Part shown: positions 27,752-39,049 of the stretch, in pieces
Layout of the letters: each line of letters starts with the position of its first letter
Position numbering within the stretch: the first letter of the stretch is position 1
Source of the DNA: Dyella jiangningensis
GTDB lineage: Bacteria > Pseudomonadota > Gammaproteobacteria > Xanthomonadales > Rhodanobacteraceae
Assembly: GCF_003264855.1 (NCBI RefSeq)
Contig: NZ_NFZS01000004.1
Span: 372,001 to 436,000, forward strand
Length of the DNA stretch: 64,000 nucleotides
Direction: 5' to 3'
Translations under genes and position numbers: made by a program
The notes under the pieces: model-generated
The model's input: the letters and a program-made list of their open reading frames with translations, nothing else
Database searches by the model: none
Told to the model about the DNA's origin: nothing

Positions 27752-29659
27752 CTACAGGCCCCAGTACGTCGTCACGTAGTCATTGAACTTGCCGATGTCG
27801 AGGCTGCCCCAGCCATAGCAGGCGCTCCATCCCGGCGTCGGGCAGTTGTAATTGTAGAAATTGCCGTGTTCGCTCGCGCTGAAGTCGTGGAGCGGGCTGC
27901 GGTCCTTGGCGAAGTTCGCGTACATCTGCGGTGTCGGCAGTCCCAACGCGTTGCCATGCGCCGATTCGATGCGCGCGAACAAGCCGGCAAAGACGGAAGC
28001 GGACAGTTCCGTGCCATTGAACAGATGGTGTTCCACGCCGTCCACGATGATGCGCGCGCCGCTGGCAGGGCCGGCGGGATGGTCCTTGTCGGTCCAGTCG
28101 CTGGAGATATTCATGTGCGCATCGAAAGCCAGGTCCGGCACGTAACGCTGGGTGTTCGGCAGCTGCGCGAGGTTGGAGGTGACCGTGAGCGCTTGCGCCG
28201 CCTGCCACGCGGGCACGCTTTCATGCAGGCTGTAGCCGGCGTTCGCGTACCAGTAGTCATAAGTGACGGTATGGTCCTCGGGGTCGAGGTAACTGGACAT
28301 CTCCGCCCAGAGCGACTCCCCGTTCCACTGGTTGGCGCTGCCGACGCTCGCCTGCGATCCACCGATGGCGACCACGTAGGGCGACGTCGCCGGTTCCGGT
28401 GGGAACTCGTAGACATCGTCGATTTGCCAGTTCAGGTCGTTGTTCTCGCCGACGGGCACGACGAACACCTGCCCTTGCGCCTGCGCCGCCATGAAGATCG
28501 CGTCGTCCTGTGCCTGCGCACCGCTGAGATAGGCGATGGGCTCCCATACCGACCAGGAGCTTTCGATGATCTTCGCGGCATCGTCCGCGACGGCCCGGTT
28601 GTACGCCCAGGTCAGGTCGAGGGTGGAAGGCGCGCCGCCGGCATTCGGCATCGCGTAGAAGCTCAAGCCGGCCAAGCCGCCGGCAGCGCCGACGATGGTC
28701 TGGCTTTCATCCTGCGCACTGCCTTCGCCGAGCACTCCTGCGCCGGTGGGGACGACCATGGTGGGCACGTTGGGCAGCCGGTGGTTCGCGGTGAACGTGC
28801 CGAGATCGTTGATGGTCTGGCTCATATCGCCCTGCACGACGATGGCGACCGACGTGCGCGAACCTGGAGCGACACCATCGGCGTTGTAGATGGTGGCGTA
28901 ATCGAGCGGACTGTAGCCGCTGCTGGACACCGGCGCCGACGGCAACGCCAATGGAGCGTGATACTTGCTGCCATAACCCAGGCCCGGCAGGCCTTGCACG
29001 ATATCCACGATATCGCCCAGTGCAGCCGGCACCTGGACGGGACTCGCGGCGCCATAGCCGGTTTCGCTGCCCGACGGATAGCTCAGCGTCCATTGCATCA
29101 TCGAGGTATGGAAGGCCTTGCTGGCCTGGTCTACCGTGCCATGGGCGGCAACCAGCAACTGGTTCGGCGCCACGCGGATATCGGTAAAGCCGTTTTTCCG
29201 TAGATAGGCCGCTACCGCCTGCGCCTGGCCCGGCGTCGGCGCATAGGTATCCTGGAACTGCGCGCGGCTGAGGTAATGCCCATACACGCGGCTGCCCGGC
29301 TGCGTCACCTCGCGCAGGAAATTCTGCAGCTGTGGGAGATGGCGAAGTTTCAGCGAGATCAACAGCTGAAGCGGCTTGGACGGATCAAGCGGCGCGAGTC
29401 CACTCGCATCGACGCAATACGGCGCCGTTCCGCCAAAAATGACGCTGCCGTAGAACGCGCTGTTGATCGCCCAGGCATTGCTGCCGACGTACTCGCAACC
29501 CTCGACCGGTGGCGGGATCAGCGCCTGCGGGGTGGCAGTGGATACCCAGCCACTCTCAGCGTGGACAGGCAGCGTGCACAGCGCGAGGCTCAACGCGATC
29601 GGCCATGCAGCGAACAGTTCGGACCTGCGGACGACAGGCGTGCGGACGGTGAAGGACAT
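27752..29659 (-). CDS. Secreted S53 (sedolisin)-fold protein, probably inactive
   Basis: A 635-residue exported protein with a signal peptide (residues about 1-35), a pro-kumamolisin-type propeptide (QLLISLKLRHLPQLQNFLREV through HYLSRAQFQDTYAPT) and a sedolisin catalytic-domain fold (YSPLDYATIYNADG, IVGAAGGLAGLSFYAMP, GYGWGSLDIGK at the end). The catalytic residues do not match when aligned by hand to bacterial relatives: GTSLASP is GTELSAS (Ser to Glu, about residue 551), the EWDLD dyad region is SAQDE, and SSGDSG is PVGENN. The start at 29659 has AGAGGAG 11 bases upstream. It is best read as a pseudo-peptidase with a possible binding role. Confidence 0.8.
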   Translation of the reverse strand: MSFTVRTPVVRRSELFAAWPIALSLALCTLPVHAESGWVSTATPQALIPPPVEGCEYVGSNAWAINSAFYGSVIFGGTAPYCVDASGLAPLDPSKPLQLLISLKLRHLPQLQNFLREVTQPGSRVYGHYLSRAQFQDTYAPTPGQAQAVAAYLRKNGFTDIRVAPNQLLVAAHGTVDQASKAFHTSMMQWTLSYPSGSETGYGAASPVQVPAALGDIVDIVQGLPGLGYGSKYHAPLALPSAPVSSSGYSPLDYATIYNADGVAPGSRTSVAIVVQGDMSQTINDLGTFTANHRLPNVPTMVVPTGAGVLGEGSAQDESQTIVGAAGGLAGLSFYAMPNAGGAPSTLDLTWAYNRAVADDAAKIIESSWSVWEPIAYLSGAQAQDDAIFMAAQAQGQVFVVPVGENNDLNWQIDDVYEFPPEPATSPYVVAIGGSQASVGSANQWNGESLWAEMSSYLDPEDHTVTYDYWYANAGYSLHESVPAWQAAQALTVTSNLAQLPNTQRYVPDLAFDAHMNISSDWTDKDHPAGPASGARIIVDGVEHHLFNGTELSASVFAGLFARIESAHGNALGLPTPQMYANFAKDRSPLHDFSASEHGNFYNYNCPTPGWSACYGWGSLDIGKFNDYVTTYWGL

Positions 29660-30120
29660 GGCTAACTCCTCTGCAAGAGTCGAGCGCGAGTCCTCTTCGA
29701 GAGGCACGCGCTCCTGCACATCGAAGCGCCTGAGGGCGGTGCGATGCGGCCTTTGGGCCTGTCTTCCCCCTGTCGAGGTCCGCGAGTCTATGCCGGTATT
29801 TTCGCGTTTGCCCATGCATGCAAATGAATGAGCGGCACTGCGATCGGATACTGTGATTGGCGTCGTGAAGGTCGCAGGCCATGCGAAGACGATGGCTCAT
29901 CTTCGCTGCGGTTCATGCTCGAACCGTCTCCTTCGGAGACCGGCGCAACAAGCCCTCTTCTTAAGCGGCCACTGCCGTGGCGGATTTCACTCATGCTGTT
30001 CGCGCATGTGGCTGAGCTTGCCAGTGGCGGCGATGCACGCCGCCACGCTGCGCAAGCTCACACTCGAATGACGCGTGCCAAGCGACATTGCCGATACCCA
30101 ACGACGCGTGGATTTTTCGC
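29660..30120. other. 461-base divergent gap, no gene seen
   Basis: Upstream regions of the S53 gene (minus) and xthA (plus). I see no convincing small gene or strong promoter. The composition is GC-poorer near 29800-29870 (CATGCATGCAAATGAATGAG), where divergent promoters could lie. Confidence 0.4.
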
Positions 30121-30966
30121 ATGACGCTCACGCTCGCGACGTTCAACATCAACGGCATCCGCGCCCGCCTGCCGAACCTGCTCGCATGGCTGGAGCGCGA
30201 AGCACCGGATATCGCCTGCCTGCAGGAATTAAAGGCGACCGATGAAGCGTTTCCCATCGAAGCCATCCGCGATGCCGGCTACGACGCCGTGTGGCATGGC
30301 CAGAGTGCATGGAACGGCGTGGCCATCCTGGCGAAGGGCGAAACGCCGAAAGAGCGCCGCCGCGGCCTGCCGGGCGGCGCCGAGGATACGCACAGCCGCT
30401 ACATCGAAGCGGAAGCGCGAGGCGTGATCGTCGGCTGTCTCTATCTGCCCAATGGCAATCCGCAGCCCGGGCCCAAGTTCGACTACAAGCTTGCCTGGTT
30501 CGATCGCTTCAACCGCTATGCGAAGCGGCTGCTCAAGAGCGGCGAACCGGTGGTGCTCGCCGGCGACTTCAACGTCGTGCCCACCGACGAGGACATCTAC
30601 AACCCTGCATCCTGGCGCCACGATGCGCTGCTGCAACCGGAAACACGCGAGCGCTATCGCAAGCTGCTGGCACAAGGCTGGACCGATGCCTTGCGTGCGC
30701 GCTTTCCCGACGAGCGGATCTACACGTTCTGGGATTACTTCCGGCAGCACTGGCCACGCAACGCCGGGCTTCGCATCGATCACCTGCTGCTGTCGCCTGC
30801 CTTGGCCGAGCGCATGACGAAGGCGGGCGTCGACCGCTGGGTGCGCGGCGAAAGCAAGGCGAGCGATCACGCACCCGCATGGGTGCAGCTTGCGGAAGAG
30901 CCACGAAGCAGGACGCGCGTATCGACGCGCAAGACCACGGCGCGGCGACGCAGCACGGCAACATGA
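30121..30966 (+). CDS. xthA: Exodeoxyribonuclease III
   Basis: Mg-dependent 3'-5' exonuclease and AP endonuclease for base excision repair. The 281-residue EEP-fold protein shows TFNINGIRARLPNLLAWLE, CLQELKATDEAFP (metal-binding Glu), ARGVIVGCLYLPNGN, VLAGDFNVVPTDEDIYNP (catalytic Asp/Asn), IDHLLLSPAL and SDHAPAW (catalytic His). The start ATG at 30121 (MTLTLATFNING) fits the family; an ATG 11 codons earlier lacks similarity. The last 25 residues are a basic tail (SRTRVSTRKTTARRR) not needed for the fold. Its stop abuts the stop of the convergent gene. Confidence 0.94.
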   Translation: MTLTLATFNINGIRARLPNLLAWLEREAPDIACLQELKATDEAFPIEAIRDAGYDAVWHGQSAWNGVAILAKGETPKERRRGLPGGAEDTHSRYIEAEARGVIVGCLYLPNGNPQPGPKFDYKLAWFDRFNRYAKRLLKSGEPVVLAGDFNVVPTDEDIYNPASWRHDALLQPETRERYRKLLAQGWTDALRARFPDERIYTFWDYFRQHWPRNAGLRIDHLLLSPALAERMTKAGVDRWVRGESKASDHAPAWVQLAEEPRSRTRVSTRKTTARRRSTAT

Positions 30967-31218
30967 TCAGTGCGGATATTCCGATTTGCGCGCCCGGCCG
31001 ATCGCTTCGAGCACGGGGCGCGAGAGGTGATCGAGATCGAGCATGACCTTGCCTGCATGCACGGCTCGCACGCCGCTGGCGGGTATCAGGAAGTCGCCCG
31101 AGTTCTCGATGTAGACAATGACCGCGTTCTCTTCCGGCAACAGACGCCGCACCGCGCCGACACCGTCTTCGCCATCGGCGACGAACACCAGCGAACCTTC
31201 TTCGATTGACTCGGCCAT
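30967..31218 (-). CDS. Small conserved-looking protein of unknown function
   Basis: An 83-residue acidic protein, MAESIEEGSLVFVADGEDGVGAVRRLLPEENAVIVYIENSGDF and so on. The alternating hydrophobic pattern suggests a small beta-barrel such as a PRC-barrel or SH3-like fold, with a C-terminal helix. The start at 31218 has GGAGG seven bases upstream. The gene converges exactly on xthA. I cannot assign a function. Confidence 0.6.
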   Translation of the reverse strand: MAESIEEGSLVFVADGEDGVGAVRRLLPEENAVIVYIENSGDFLIPASGVRAVHAGKVMLDLDHLSRPVLEAIGRARKSEYPH

Positions 31219-31376
31219 GGCCGGCCTCCACGCGTATTCACTGCGGTAAATCGTCGATAAGGTCCCGTCGGGCTGGCGTGAAGCGCTCGTCGCAGACGTT
31301 CAGGTCGCGTCGTCACACCGTCATCACCAGGCAGAAGGCGAACTTGCCGAGCTGAGCCATGCGCACACGGCATCCC

Positions 31377-31413
31377 ATAGCCCTCATCTATGGAAAGCAT
31401 CAAAACAATCGAA
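31377..31413 (+). promoter_or_regulatory. OxyR-like operator upstream of katG
   Basis: ATAG-N7-CTAT is perfect at 31377-31391. After another seven bases a degenerate second palindrome follows (ATCA-N7-CGAA, 31399-31413). The 22-base periodicity and position directly upstream of the predicted -35 match OxyR tetramer binding sites. Confidence 0.65.
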
Positions 31414-31442
31414 TTCACCCGCAGGCACGACCTGCGTACATT
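31414..31442 (+). promoter_or_regulatory. Predicted katG promoter
   Basis: TTCACC (31414-31419), a 17-base spacer and TACATT (31437-31442), immediately after the OxyR-like operator. The start site would be near 31449. Confidence 0.5.
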
Positions 31443-31642
31443 CGGTTGCAAGCCAGCCGTCGCCAGCCATTCCCTGTTGCTAGGAAATGCAGTCATGGGA
31501 AACCACCGCGTCAGTCCCGTGTCCCGCCTGGTGCCGCAAGCGCCGCGGTTCGGACGATCGCCACGCCGACGAGCCCTGCGCGCCCGCACGCAATACCTCT
31601 CATCATTTCCATGCCCGGATTCCCCAAGGTCCGGGTTGCTGA

Positions 31643-33928
<2,286 letters not shown>

Positions 33929-33954
33929 TCGACAGGCACAGCGTCAAAAAACGA

Positions 33955-33982
33955 AGGGCGGCCATCCTGGGATGGTCGCCCT
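33955..33982. terminator. Bidirectional terminator, katG / response regulator
   Basis: A 12-bp stem with one G-U pair (AGGGCGGCCATC / GATGGTCGCCCT) around CTGG. T-rich bases follow on both strands: TTTCC on plus, TTCGTTTTTT on minus. Confidence 0.75.
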
Positions 33983-34007
33983 TTCCGTTGACGGCACGCC
34001 GGAATCG

Positions 34008-34586
34008 TCAGGCCGCGAGCTCGGGCACGCTGCCGCTCTCGGGCCGCTCGCTGGTCGCGTTCGCCAGCATGGCTGGAATGGTTTCCACCGGCACGGGGAG
34101 GCTCACCACCTTGGCAAGGTCGCGCACAGGGAGGCGTTCCTGCTGCACCAGGCGATCGATGCTGCGCGCCACCTCGGCATGGCCAAACGGCTTGCTGATG
34201 AAGTCGTCGGCACCGAAACGCTGCACGTAGAACTGCTCGGTCGCCTGCTGGTTGCCGCTGATCATCACGATCGGGATGTGCTGGGTTGCCGCGTCGTGGC
34301 GCAGCGAGCGCAGCACGGAAAACCCGTTCATGCCGGGCAGCACGATGTCGAGGAAGATCATTGCCGGCGGCTCCGATCGCGCCATCTCCAGCGCGGTCTC
34401 GCCATCGGCCGCCCGCACGACCTCGTAGCCATCGACTTCGAGCATGCGCCCGAGCACCGCGCGGATCGTGGGCGAATCATCCACCACCAGCACCCGCGCA
34501 CCGAGCGTCGTCTTGCGCATCGCCTCCGGTGCCGGCTCCTGCGCCGCACCGCCCAGCCATCGCTTCAGAAAGGTCAAGCCCGTCAT
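34008..34586 (-). CDS. Single-domain response regulator (PilG/PilH-like)
   Basis: A 192-residue protein with one receiver domain at about residues 33-150: ARVLVVDDSPTIRAVLGRML (acidic pocket), MIFLDIVLPGMNG (phospho-acceptor Asp), VMISGN (Thr/Ser switch) and FISKPFGHAEV (Lys). There is no DNA-binding or enzymatic output; a 30-residue N-terminal extension and 40-residue C-terminal tail flank it. Such proteins act by protein contact, as in twitching or chemotaxis pathways. The start at 34586 has GGGAGGA seven bases upstream. No kinase gene is nearby, so it is an orphan. Best compared with PilH/PilG, but not assignable. Confidence 0.8.
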   Translation of the reverse strand: MTGLTFLKRWLGGAAQEPAPEAMRKTTLGARVLVVDDSPTIRAVLGRMLEVDGYEVVRAADGETALEMARSEPPAMIFLDIVLPGMNGFSVLRSLRHDAATQHIPIVMISGNQQATEQFYVQRFGADDFISKPFGHAEVARSIDRLVQQERLPVRDLAKVVSLPVPVETIPAMLANATSERPESGSVPELAA

Positions 34587-34683
34587 CGTCGTCCTCCCAG
34601 CACCGTCCAAGGAGAGCCGTCTTTTCGCGGCTCTTGGAGGGAGATGCTCCCGCAGAACGCAGCCGCGTTCTGCGATGGGCGAC

Positions 34684-35100
34684 TCACATGGAATCCTTAA
34701 GCCGTCGCAATTCTCGACGTGCCTGCTTGTCCGGACGGCCTGGAGGGGCCATCGCGCCGACCAGCTTGCGCTGCGCCTTCGCTTCTTCGCGAGCCTTCAC
34801 GCTGGCTTCGCTTTCGCGGTAGAGCCCCTGCGCTACCGGCGCCGGTCCACGTTTTTCGGACAGCGCCAGCACCTCGACCTCCAGTCGCTCCTCGCCCCGG
34901 CTGATGCGAAACACGTCCCCGACGTGCACCGCCTTGGCCGGTTTGCAGCTGGCATCGTTGAGGTCGATCTTGCCGCCATCGATGGCCTGCTTGGCCAGGC
35001 TGCGGGTCTTGAAGAAACGCGCGGCCCAGAGCCAGACGTCGGCGCGCACCGTTGGTGCATGAGGAGATGGAGCGGATGACATGGGCCCATTGTCACCCAT
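34684..35100 (-). CDS. hslR: S4-domain RNA-binding heat-shock protein Hsp15
   Basis: Hsp15 binds stalled 50S subunits carrying nascent chains and helps recycle them. The 138-residue protein has an S4 domain near the N-terminus (RADVWLWAARFFKTRSLAKQAIDGGKIDL, then VHVGDVFRISRGEERLEVEVLAL) and a basic, helical C-terminus (EAKAQRKLVGAM, DKQARRELRRL). The start at 35100 is preferred because GGAGAG lies six bases upstream; the ATG at 35082 is an alternative. The upstream flank is a REP array. Confidence 0.88.
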   Translation of the reverse strand: MGDNGPMSSAPSPHAPTVRADVWLWAARFFKTRSLAKQAIDGGKIDLNDASCKPAKAVHVGDVFRISRGEERLEVEVLALSEKRGPAPVAQGLYRESEASVKAREEAKAQRKLVGAMAPPGRPDKQARRELRRLKDSM

Positions 35101-35133
35101 CCACGTCTCTCCGCATCCATGGGCCCGCTTTGG

Positions 35134-35622
35134 TGTAGGAGCGCACCCAGTGCGCAATAAGCCAACGGAGCGGTGAAGCGAGGCGCCGCGGTCGCCCACT
35201 GGGTGGGCTCCTACAAAAAACCCTGCGGCCTCGCCTGTAGGAGCGCAGCCAGTGCGCGATAAGCCGACGGAGCGGTGAAAACGAAGCGCCGCGGTCGCCC
35301 ACTGGGCGGGCTCCTACAAAAAAGCACCGAAACCCTGCGGCCTCGCCTGTAGGAGCGCACCCAGTGCGCAATAAGCCAACGGAGCGGTGAAGCGAGGCGC
35401 CGCGGTCGCCCACTGGGTGGGCTCCTACAAAAAGGGGCACCAAAACCCTGCGGCCTCGCCTGTAGGAGCGCACCCAGTGCGCGATAAGCCAACGGAGCGT
35501 TGAAGACGAGGCGTCGCGGTCGCCCACTGGGTGGGCTCCTACAAAAGGCGCACCGAAACCCTACGGCCTTGCCTGTAGGAGCGCAGCCAGTGCGCGATAA
35601 GCCGACGGAGCGGTGAAGACGA
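35134..35622. repeat. Tandem array of four REP doublets plus one partial
   Basis: Units at 35134-35215, 35236-35318, 35348-35429, 35461-35543 and a half-unit from 35574. Each starts TGTAGGAGCGCACCCAGTGC (or AGCC), has ATAAGCC(A/G)ACGGAGCG(G/T)TGAA in the centre, and ends with the inverted arm CACTGGGTGGGCTCCTACA. The linkers also repeat (ACCCTGCGGCCT). The spacing of 102-113 bp looks like tandem amplification. No gene lies here. Confidence 0.9.
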
Positions 35623-35653
35623 ACCTCCACAGCCGCCAACAGCAGGGTCCCCG

Positions 35654-36010
35654 CTAAAGCACCGTCCCCTGATGGAACATCATCCGCCAGCGCCCGTCAC
35701 GCAGCCGCCATATGGAACTGCGCAGCGAATCGGCGGCGGGACGCAGCGGCGTGGCGCCGCGGTGTGCGCGATACGTCAACAGCGCCACGTCTTCCGCAAG
35801 CAAGGTCAGGCGAAAGTCCATGGCCTCGCGTGGCGAAAACGCTTCGTCCCTCAAGGCATCGATCACCGATTCACGCGTCCACACCGTGCCCGACACGCCG
35901 AACTCAAAAAAGTCATCAGCGATCAGCGCCCGCAACGCGTCCGCATCCGCGCGCACCTCCTGCCGATGCAGCTGCGTTTCGAGGTCGATCAAATGCGCCA
36001 GAAGATCCAT
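35654..36010 (-). CDS. SnoaL/DUF4440-like NTF2-fold protein
   Basis: A 118-residue single-domain protein: MDLLAHLIDLETQLHRQEVRADADALRALIADDFFEFG, then VIDALRDE, FRLTLLAEDVALLTYRAHR and SSIWRLRDGRWRMMFHQGTVL. This is the cone-shaped NTF2-like fold seen in DUF4440 and SnoaL-like proteins; the function is unknown (small-molecule binding or isomerase-like). The ATG comes three bases after the stop of the AEC transporter gene, so it is translationally coupled to it and may act on the same compound. Confidence 0.75.
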   Translation of the reverse strand: MDLLAHLIDLETQLHRQEVRADADALRALIADDFFEFGVSGTVWTRESVIDALRDEAFSPREAMDFRLTLLAEDVALLTYRAHRGATPLRPAADSLRSSIWRLRDGRWRMMFHQGTVL

Positions 36011-36013
36011 CGC

Positions 36014-36916
36014 CTATCCGCCCATCCATAGGTTGCCCAACGGGATCGTGACCAGCGACAGCACGATGCCTGCACCGAGAATCGTATTGGCCAACGTTGG
36101 CTCCAAGCGGTGCTCGTCGGCGAGAATGGCCGCCGAAATCATCGGTGCCATGGCGGCCTGCAACACACCCACGGTGAGCGTCAGGCCACCTACGCCGGCA
36201 GCCAGGCCCAGCGCCAGCGACGCCAGCGGCGCGAGCAACAGCTTCCAGCCGAGCCCCAGCGAAAGCGGGAGCAACTGGCGTTCACCGAGATGGAACTTGA
36301 ACTGCAGGCCCACCGAGAACAGCGCGAGCGGCGTCAACGTAGCGCCGATCGGCGCAAGCACGCCTTCGAGCATGTCCGACCACCCGCCCAGGGCGCCAAC
36401 GATGCCGCCGACTACCAGGGCGATGAAGGCGGGAAACGTCAAAATACGGCGGGCGATTGCCGCCGGCTGCGGGGTCTTGCCCGAATACCATGCGGCGACC
36501 GCAACACCCGCCGAAGCAAGCAACGGGAAGCAACCGAGCTGGTCCGCCACGACGGCCAACGCGAGACCTTCCTTGCCGTGCAGCGCCTGCATCATGGGGT
36601 AGCCCATGAACGACGTGTTGCCCAACCCGCATACCAAGGTGAGTGCGCCGATGCGCCCGCGCGACCAGTTCAGCAGGCGGCCCAACACGGCGAACAGCAG
36701 CCACGCACCGAAGAACACGACCCACATCGCCGCCACGGGAAACCACAGCTGCGTGTCCACCTTCACCTTGGGCACCAGGTCCAGCACCAGCGCCGGCAGC
36801 GCGACGCGGAGCACCCACCAGTTGATGCCATGAACGGTGCCACTGGGCGGCTTGGCATAGCGCGCAACCAGCGCGCCAAGCACCAGGCAGGCAAATAGCA
36901 GGAGCAATGCGCTCAT
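36014..36916 (-). CDS. AEC-family transporter
   Basis: A 300-residue inner-membrane protein with about ten hydrophobic helices in two halves, starting MSALLLLFACLVLGALVARYAK. The family feature GLGNTSFMGYPMM and the C-terminal ILADEHRLEPTLANTILGAGIVLSLVTIPL fit the auxin-efflux-carrier superfamily, whose bacterial members move malate, malonate or other anions. The start at 36916 is the first ATG with membrane sequence; 38 further codons are open upstream. It is followed immediately by the NTF2-fold gene. Confidence 0.83.
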   Translation of the reverse strand: MSALLLLFACLVLGALVARYAKPPSGTVHGINWWVLRVALPALVLDLVPKVKVDTQLWFPVAAMWVVFFGAWLLFAVLGRLLNWSRGRIGALTLVCGLGNTSFMGYPMMQALHGKEGLALAVVADQLGCFPLLASAGVAVAAWYSGKTPQPAAIARRILTFPAFIALVVGGIVGALGGWSDMLEGVLAPIGATLTPLALFSVGLQFKFHLGERQLLPLSLGLGWKLLLAPLASLALGLAAGVGGLTLTVGVLQAAMAPMISAAILADEHRLEPTLANTILGAGIVLSLVTIPLGNLWMGG

Positions 36917-37066
36917 GGACGTCCCATGAAAAGAAACGGCCGCAGTATAGCGGCCGTTGGCGTGATGCCTTTTGCAGAAGCAGGAACCACATCGGCTCGT
37001 CAGGTGCCCCGCGCCGAGGTGCAAGGACACTGGACTTCACCGCGGTGAACCGTTGCCCGCTGCGTG

Positions 37067-38938
37067 TTACCCCACGATCAGACGATTCAATCGCTGCACG
37101 AAAGCCGCCGGATCCGGCAATTGCGCACCCGCGGCGATCTCCGCCTGATCGAGCAGCAGGTTGGCGAGATCGCCAGCCTTGGCCGTATCGCTCTCGCTTT
37201 CCACGCGCTTGAGCAACGGATGCTGCGGATTGATCTCCAGCGTCGGCTTGCTCTCGGGCATCTCGTGGCCGGCCTCGCGCAGCAGTCGTGCAAGATGCGG
37301 CGCCATTTCAAAATCGGACAGCGCCAGGCACGACGGCGAATCGGTGAGACGTGCGGACACACGCACCTCGTTCACGCGATCGCCCAGCAGCTCCTTGAGC
37401 TTCTTGAGCAGCGGCTCGGCCGCCTTGCTGGCTTCTTCCTGCTGCTTCTTGCCGGCTTCGTCCAGCGGCAGCTCGCCCTTGGCGACGTTGCGCAGCTTCT
37501 TGCCGGCGTACTCGTTGAGGCTGCCCAGCATCCACTCGTCGACACGATCGAACATCAACAGCACTTCGATGCCCTTAGCCTTGAACGCCTCAAGCTGCGG
37601 GCTGCCCAGCGCGGCGGTGTAGCTGTCCGCGGTGATGTACCAGATCGTGTCCTGTCCCACGTCCATGCGGCCGATGTAGTCGTCCAGCGACACGGCCTGC
37701 CCGGCGCCGTCGCCCTTGGTCGAGGCGAAGCGCAGCAGCTTGGCGATGCGCTCGCGATTGCCGGCGTCTTCCACGATGCCTTCCTTCAATGTATTGCCGA
37801 AGGACTTGTAGAACGTGGCGAACTTCTCCGGCTCATCGCGCGCCAGCTTCTCGATGAGGTCGAGCACGCGCTTCACGCAGGCGGCGCGGATGCGCTCCAG
37901 CTGGCGGTTGTGCTGCAGGATCTCGCGGCTCACGTTGAGTGGCAGGTCGTCCGCATCCACTACGCCACGCACGAAACGCAGGTAGTTCGGCAGCAGTTCT
38001 TCCGCGGCGTCCATGATGAAGACGCGCTTGATATAGAGCTTGAGGCCCTTGCGTTCGTCACGCCCGCCCATCATCAGGTCGAACGGCGGCTGCTCGGGGA
38101 GATAGAGCAGCGTGGTGAAGCTCTGGCTGCCTTCGACGCGGTTGTGCGTCCACGCGAGCGCGTCGTTGAAGTCGTGGCCGAGCGACTTGTAGAAGCTCTG
38201 GTAGTCCTCGTCGGAAATCTCGTTGCGCGGCTTGGCCCACAGGGCCGACGCGTCGTTGACGGTTTCCCACTCGTCGGTCGGCTTGCCGTCCTGCTCCTTC
38301 GGCATGCGGATCGGGAAAGCCACGTGGTCGGAGTACTTGCGGATCAGCGAACGCAGTTCCCAGCCCTTGAGGAACTCGTCTTCGTCTGCCTTCAGATGCA
38401 GGATCACGGCGGTACCGCGCTCCGGCAGATCGACCTGGGCCAGGCTGTATTCGCCCTTGCCGTCGCTTTCCCACTTCACGCCTTCGCCCGCGGGCTGGTC
38501 GGCGCGACGGCTCAGCACGGTGACGCGATCGGCCACCACGAAGGAGGAATAGAAACCCACGCCGAACTGGCCGATCAGGCGCGCGTCGGTCTTCTGCTCG
38601 GCGCTCATCGCCTCGAGGAAGCGACGCGTGCCGGAGCTGGCGATGGTGCCGATGTTGGCCACCACTTCGTCGCGCGTCATGCCAATGCCGTTGTCGCGCA
38701 CGGTGACGGTGCGGGCGTCGGCGTCCCAGCTCACCTGGATCTGCAGTTCGCCATCGCCGGTGATCAGATCAGGATGGGCGAGCGACTCGAAGCGCAGCTT
38801 GTCGCAAGCGTCGGAGGCGTTGGAGATCAACTCGCGCAGGAAGATCTCCTTGTGCGAGTACAGCGAGTGCGTGACCAGGTGCAGCACCTGGGCGACTTCG
38901 GCTTCGAATTTGCGGGTTTCGGGCGTGGCGTTCGTCAT
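37067..38938 (-). CDS. htpG: Chaperone HtpG (Hsp90 family)
   Basis: ATP-dependent dimeric chaperone. The 623-residue protein begins [42 protein letters not shown] with the GHKL ATPase motifs (Glu in [35 protein letters not shown]). The middle domain has the catalytic Arg region ([14 protein letters not shown]) and the C-terminal domain holds the dimer interface. The length is typical. htpX lies immediately upstream on the same strand, but two hairpins separate them, so the genes are probably independent. Confidence 0.97.
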   Translation of the reverse strand: MTNATPETRKFEAEVAQVLHLVTHSLYSHKEIFLRELISNASDACDKLRFESLAHPDLITGDGELQIQVSWDADARTVTVRDNGIGMTRDEVVANIGTIASSGTRRFLEAMSAEQKTDARLIGQFGVGFYSSFVVADRVTVLSRRADQPAGEGVKWESDGKGEYSLAQVDLPERGTAVILHLKADEDEFLKGWELRSLIRKYSDHVAFPIRMPKEQDGKPTDEWETVNDASALWAKPRNEISDEDYQSFYKSLGHDFNDALAWTHNRVEGSQSFTTLLYLPEQPPFDLMMGGRDERKGLKLYIKRVFIMDAAEELLPNYLRFVRGVVDADDLPLNVSREILQHNRQLERIRAACVKRVLDLIEKLARDEPEKFATFYKSFGNTLKEGIVEDAGNRERIAKLLRFASTKGDGAGQAVSLDDYIGRMDVGQDTIWYITADSYTAALGSPQLEAFKAKGIEVLLMFDRVDEWMLGSLNEYAGKKLRNVAKGELPLDEAGKKQQEEASKAAEPLLKKLKELLGDRVNEVRVSARLTDSPSCLALSDFEMAPHLARLLREAGHEMPESKPTLEINPQHPLLKRVESESDTAKAGDLANLLLDQAEIAAGAQLPDPAAFVQRLNRLIVG

Positions 38939-38989
38939 ACGGAAAGGCTCGTTCGAAAGTCAGTCAAGAGAGAAAGATACACAAACGAA

Positions 38990-39009
38990 GGGGCCGACAA
39001 GTCGGCCCC
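38990..39009 (-). terminator. Terminator after htpX
   Basis: On the minus strand, the stem GGGGCCGAC / GTCGGCCCC with loop TT is followed by TTCGTTTGTG. It lies between the htpX stop and the htpG start. Confidence 0.65.
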
Positions 39010-39016
39010 TCAGGCT

Positions 39017-39041
39017 ACCCGCCTTCGCCGGGAAGGCGGGT
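39017..39041. terminator. Second hairpin after htpX
   Basis: The 10-bp stem ACCCGCCTTC / GAAGGCGGGT is nine bases from the htpX stop and seven bases from the terminator at 38990-39009. It has no T run of its own and may protect the 3' end. Confidence 0.45.
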
Positions 39042-39049
39042 GAAGACGA

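Noticed and set aside
35093..35639. Regularly spaced repeats that look like a CRISPR array, and repeat-spanning minus-strand frames (MGDRDASSS)
   Set aside because: The units are ~82-bp REP doublets with inverted arms and near-identical linkers, not short direct repeats with unique spacers; the frames read through the repeats.
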